In this document: piece after piece, positions 50,564-64,000 of the stretch
Position numbering within the stretch: the first letter of the stretch is position 1
Layout: every line of letters starts with the position of its first letter
Origin: Lateolabrax maculatus
Taxonomy: Eukaryota > Chordata > Actinopteri > Acropomatiformes > Lateolabracidae
Direction of reading: 5' to 3'
Assembly: GCA_031216445.1 (NCBI GenBank)
Contig: CM062207.1
Span: forward strand, 4,427,001-4,491,000
DNA length: 64,000 nt
Position numbers and translations under genes: made by a program
Notes under the pieces: generated by a model
What the model was told of the DNA's origin: nothing
Databases searched by the model: none
Seen by the model: only the letters and a program-made list of their open reading frames with translations

Positions 50564-53091
50564 CTGTGTGTGGAGGTCAGAGAGAGGGAGGATCCAAATA
50601 ATTTCATGCGCGCAAGCCTACATCACAAACCCAGACTAAGTGGCCTGCATACCTCACACACAATCCCTGTTATCGTGCACCGAACACACACATTCACAGA
50701 CAAAAACACACACAACACAGAGGTGGGGAATACCCACTCTGTGTTGGACACGGGGGAATCAGAGGAAGATATATTCACCCCCACTGATTTATTAATGAAA
50801 GCAGGCCGAAATGGAGAGATCTAGAGCGAGGAAAATAGAGAGGCGAGCGGTGGGAAAAAGTGGGGCGGGGTCGGACAGATGAGACAAATAAGAGATGAAG
50901 AGGGCAGCGATGGAGGATGAGGAGGAGTGCGTATGTTTTATTAAACAGCCACGGTGTTAGATTATTTACAGCAGCTGGAGGAGGGGGGGGTGGATACTGG
51001 CGCGCGAGCCCAGCGACGCTCGATCACACTCCCGAGACAAGTCGGCACAATCTGAGGTGCTTTGTGTAATTGAATGTCAGGAGCTATTAGAGGGAGGAAG
51101 AGCGGGAGAGCGCACGAGAGAGAGACGTAAAGAGGACAAACTAGTCACTTTTTGTTAGAATTGGCACGTGTACAAATTAAGGAGCATGTGAACGCACACG
51201 CACAAAGAGATATTTTTTTTGCCTGGTAAGTGTGCGAATCAGTGTGAATTGACATTGCAGGTGGGTATTTGCATGTCTGGCACGCTCGCACATTTTGGCA
51301 ATAAATCCATGTGTTTTTGTTTACGCCCATTGTCTTCTCTCATCCTGGAAAATATTAATTGTGCCAACGATTATTTTAGAAGCGTGGGAGCGAGCGCGAG
51401 CATGGCACGCTGCCAGAGCTCTGACCTGGGAGCGCGCACGCCGCCCACACGCGCACACCCGTTCACGTGCACGCAGCGGGAACACGCACGCACGCGGCAA
51501 GAAATCACACGTAGGTTAATTCCGAGGCACGCATAACGCACGTGCCGAAAAGCACATACACACCCCGCGCGCAAAATCACGGCCTAAAATAACAAGTGTG
51601 TCCCACATACAGAGTTCACTCCTGACAGAGAGGAGCCGAGCAGCTTCCTCTCACGTGTTCGGCTCTGTCGGTAGCTCTCGCTCACTTTCATTCAACTTCC
51701 TTTTCTCACTTTGTCTCTCTGTGTGTCTTTCATGACAATTTGCATCAAAGAGCAGGGTAATATTATAGTCTTAAGTCCACAGTTAATGCTGAATCTCTCC
51801 ATAATCGCTTTCCACAAAGTACTTCACCGTTTATGTATTTTAACGTTCCTGGGGTTTTTTTTCCTCCTGTCAGAATTTCCCCAATCCTTAAAGTAATCCC
51901 ACTTCAACTCAAAAGTGGCATAGATGAATCACAAAGTTGCACATTTCAACCAAAAAAGCTGCACAGTTCGCACAAAAGTCACATACGTCAACTCGAAAGT
52001 TGCACTCGTTGTGGAGGAGATGCCAGAGGAGGAGAGAGGGAACCGTTCTGGAGCTTTTAGGGGAGATGAAAGGTTCAGTTTGCTGGCCAACAATTATCGT
52101 CATTCTTCTGTCAGTGTTGTTTTTACGGGGTATTATTTGGCAGAGTATAGCGCATTCTTTGAGCTGATACTTTTGTCCAAAGCGACTTACATGTAATGTT
52201 TACTATAGAAACCGCTCGATGGTGTTTGACTAGATTTTAGCTTTTTTGAGAATCAGCCATTGAGTTTCTGCAGGTCAGAAAACCAAAACAATGAGCTGCT
52301 CCATGATCTTGGTGATACGAGTGACCCTTACATATATACCTTATTACAAAGACTCATTTGCTTCATTGCGAAAATCAAAAATATGGATTAATGCAGGTTA
52401 CTTGGATAACGTCTGCCTTCTGCTTCATCTGGGAATAAAATATTTTCCAATTTCCTTTCCATGTTTCGGATAGCCGAGGCTTTTCTGTCACCCAGTGCAA
52501 GCACACCTGCCTCACGTCATATGAGAGACTGGATCTATATGTGGCTCTTCCCCTGTGGCCACTCACACACTGACACACTCTTTCTTTTAGAACAGATTCT
52601 CTTTTATTCTGTCACTCAGTTGCTCTTCTCCCCTCTCGTTCTTTCTCTCTGTCATCTTCCAGCCCTTCACCGTTTCCTCTCTCCGTCCCTCGTGGTTTTT
52701 CTCCGGCTACAGTTGCGGCTCGTTAGCAGCGTTTAGAGACTTCTTTCCGGCTCATTTGGCTCTTGGCTCGTCCCGGCCGCGTTGACATTAAGCAGCGCGA
52801 TGAGCGACCGCGCCCCGCGGCGGACATGACACCCCCGTCTCCATCAGGACTCGCAGCTGAGCACCCACCCATTTCTTTCTCTCTTATCTCTCAGTGCAGA
52901 CCTGTAACGTTGCTAATGTGATTATTTTTCCAACGGGGAATTTAAAAAAAAAAAAACGAGCCACAGCATGTTAACAAATCTGAGCTGAATTCAGTCAAGC
53001 AGCTTTCAGGGTGTGTTGTCATGAAACGGTACAGGTAGCAGTGACGGATTCTCTCCTTTTCTCCCTGTCGTTTCCTCAGGAGTAGACCAGC

Positions 53092-62141
<9,050 letters not shown>

Positions 62142-62207
62142 GTGTGTGTTAGTGTGTTTTGGTGGAGTTTGTGTGTATTTGTGAGTGCAAGTTGGTCGGC
62201 TTGGCGT

Positions 62208-62209
62208 GC

Positions 62210-62262
<53 letters not shown>
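62208..62262. repeat. (TG)n microsatellite
   Basis: About 27 TG units, 66 bases after the exon donor. Confidence 0.92.
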
Positions 62263-62264
<2 letters not shown>

Positions 62265-63706
62265 TTTGAACACGTCCTGTGGGCTGGATGTGTGTGTTGG
62301 AGTGTGACAGAACAGTGAAATAAATTCATCTTCTGCTTTAATTTGCTAATCTGTTTTTTATTTTATTTATTTCTGGCTAGTTGTGTCTTTTTTTTTTTTA
62401 ATGCTGTTGTTTCAGTTTATGCATTCCCTATCTTACTGTACTCTCCATTTAGCTTTGCTTTGTTGTGTAATTGGTTATTGATACAGCAGCAGTTGGGCAG
62501 GCTCATTATCCAGAGACAAATAATTGGCCAAATGGGAATACAGCTTTAAACAGTTCATATGTTACGCCACATTCACATAAAATGAAATAACTCTCAATTA
62601 TAAACTATGTGAACATATTTATTTATACAAAGACGCAGCACCTGTACTCTTACTGCTAATAACAAATCTGAATATCTGCTGTGAAGAAGATAACTGTGTG
62701 TGCTTAAGTAACATGAAAATGATGTGCTTACACTGTAGAAAAGGGAGAAAGAACGCTTACACTTACACAAGTTTATGATGGAGTATAATGATGCTCTATA
62801 ATTAAGAGCCTGTGAGTCAGAAGATCATTAATGCTTTTCATTTACTTTTCTACATTTCACAGCATGCAATGATGATGACCTAATTCCATGTTTTCTAAAA
62901 CATAATAAGTATCAAAGGGCCAGAAACGATTATCCCAGGGCTTCCAGGTATTTTCGTTTAGATCAGTTTAAGTTACCATATGGATAGTGCACACTGTATT
63001 CATTGGATGTTAAAGGGCACCAGGTACACGGATGGTACACAGTGGACGACTTTGATCTCCAGGAGCAGCAGGAGGCTTGACTAATCAGCAGGGACTCATC
63101 CAGCTATGGGCATTTGTTCAATCCAAAGGGGAAAAGATGATAACTCTGGTTTTGATCAGCGCTGTCTTTCCCCGCTAGTTCTGCGTAAAGCTCTGTGTGT
63201 TAATGTCTCATTGGCATAGAGAATTATATATTTCAGAGCCGGGTTGCAGCGGTATTCCCCTTTGGTTCAAAGTCACTTTAAAATGCTACCCTTCTTTTCA
63301 TCGACTCTCTGTCGCCCCGATGACTTTTCAAACCCCTGAACTGCTGCTGCTGTATGTGTTTGCCGCACTTTGCCAATATTTCTGTTTAATTTAATGCTGC
63401 TCACATTTTTCTGTTGCCTCCCTTCAACCTGGAAACTCGGCAGAATAAAATCCCTTGTAGAAACAAAGTAGTTCAAGTCTTCACTCTTGAATGAGAAACA
63501 GGTTTGAATACCAGGGGAGGCTCAGCTGCAGGAAGATGGCTCATCCTTCTCCACACCTTCCTCCTCCTTGTCTTCCTCCCTTTCTCTGATTTATCTATAG
63601 AGTTACTTCGCCTTCCGAGACACACACACACCCACCCCACCCTTCCTCCTCCTCCTCCTCTGCTCAGTCTAACGCACCAGCTTGTCTTTCTCCCATGTTT
63701 CCATAG

Positions 63707-63775
63707 GGCTGTCCGGCCCACCCTGACAGGCCCCACTCAAGACAGGCCCCACCCAGGAGCCCCCTGTCCATCTCT
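63707..63775 (+). other. possible 69-base cassette exon in wasf3
   Basis: Acceptor TTTCCATAG ends at 63706 and donor GTAAGA begins at 63776. The 23 codons between are open in the frame left by the previous exon (phase 0 at both ends) and are Pro/Arg/Ser-rich. No homolog is known to me. Confidence 0.2.
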
Positions 63776-63921
63776 GTAAGACAACCCCGACCCCTAACCT
63801 GCCCTTCTCCCGCCCCCTCCTCCACCCTCACTTTACCCCCTCCACACCGCACTGACACACATCACACATTCACCTATTATTATAGAGGATGTACGAACTC
63901 AGGTAAGACACAAAGAGAAAA

Positions 63922-63922
<1 letters not shown>

Positions 63923-63965
<43 letters not shown>
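63923..63965. repeat. (CA)n microsatellite
   Basis: About 21 CA units close to the window end. Confidence 0.92.
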
Positions 63966-63968
<3 letters not shown>

Positions 63969-64000
63969 TCCCCTCCGTTTGTGTCCGTGTGTGTCACCTT

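Larger units (their letters stand above)
38103..53079 (+). other. wasf3 intron 1 (predicted, 15 kb)
   Basis: From the donor at 38103 to acceptor CCTCAG at 53079. Rich in CA/TG microsatellites and repeat relics. CpG-rich patches at 51360-51560 and 52690-52850 could be alternative promoters. No coding gene is supported; frames here come from simple repeats or are short. Confidence 0.55.
62142..64000 (+). other. start of the next wasf3 intron, to window end
   Basis: A (TG)n at 62208-62262 lies near the donor and a (CA)n at 63923-63965 near the window edge. The next conserved WAVE3 exon (EQKR... region) is not present, so it lies downstream. One possible small exon is at 63707-63775. Confidence 0.7.

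Overview
The window looks like nuclear DNA from a percomorph (spiny-rayed) teleost fish. Vertebrate multi-exon genes with GT-AG introns sit among very dense (CA)n/(TG)n microsatellites and several repeat families I recognise as typical of percomorph genomes. Two genes are supported by protein sequence, both on the + strand.

Gene 1 (coding 5629-29468) is a serotonin receptor of the 5-HT2 family, closest to 5-HT2C. It has six coding exons: 5629-6061, 15434-15634, 25707-25870, 26002-26155, 27582-27817 and 28896-29468. Every junction keeps the frame, giving about 586 residues with seven membrane helices, DRY and NPxxY motifs, and a C-terminal SSV PDZ ligand. A possible 5' non-coding exon lies at 668-830 and a polyA signal at 29802. 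Relative to my recollection of the mammalian genes, three introns interrupt the region between helices 5 and 6.

Gene 2 is wasf3 (WAVE3), an actin-nucleation promoting factor. Its first four coding exons are at 53092-53224, 55500-55634, 61019-61172 and 62024-62141. They encode residues 1-180, the WAVE homology domain and the start of the basic region; the rest lies beyond the window. A GC-rich stretch ending in a good donor at 38102 is a likely 5' UTR exon.

Layout: 1-5600 upstream sequence with two possible exons; 5.6-29.8 kb the receptor gene; 29.8-37.7 kb intergenic, with a CTCF-type site, an RE1/NRSE-like site and transposon relics; 37.7-64 kb wasf3. Introns carry short terminal-inverted-repeat elements, a LINE-like relic, duplicated modules and long simple repeats, several close to wasf3 splice sites. 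Most other open frames are products of CA/TG or CT repeats. The two proteins are not known to act in one pathway. Their linkage recalls human chromosome 13q, which carries WASF3 and HTR2A, although this receptor looks more like 2C.
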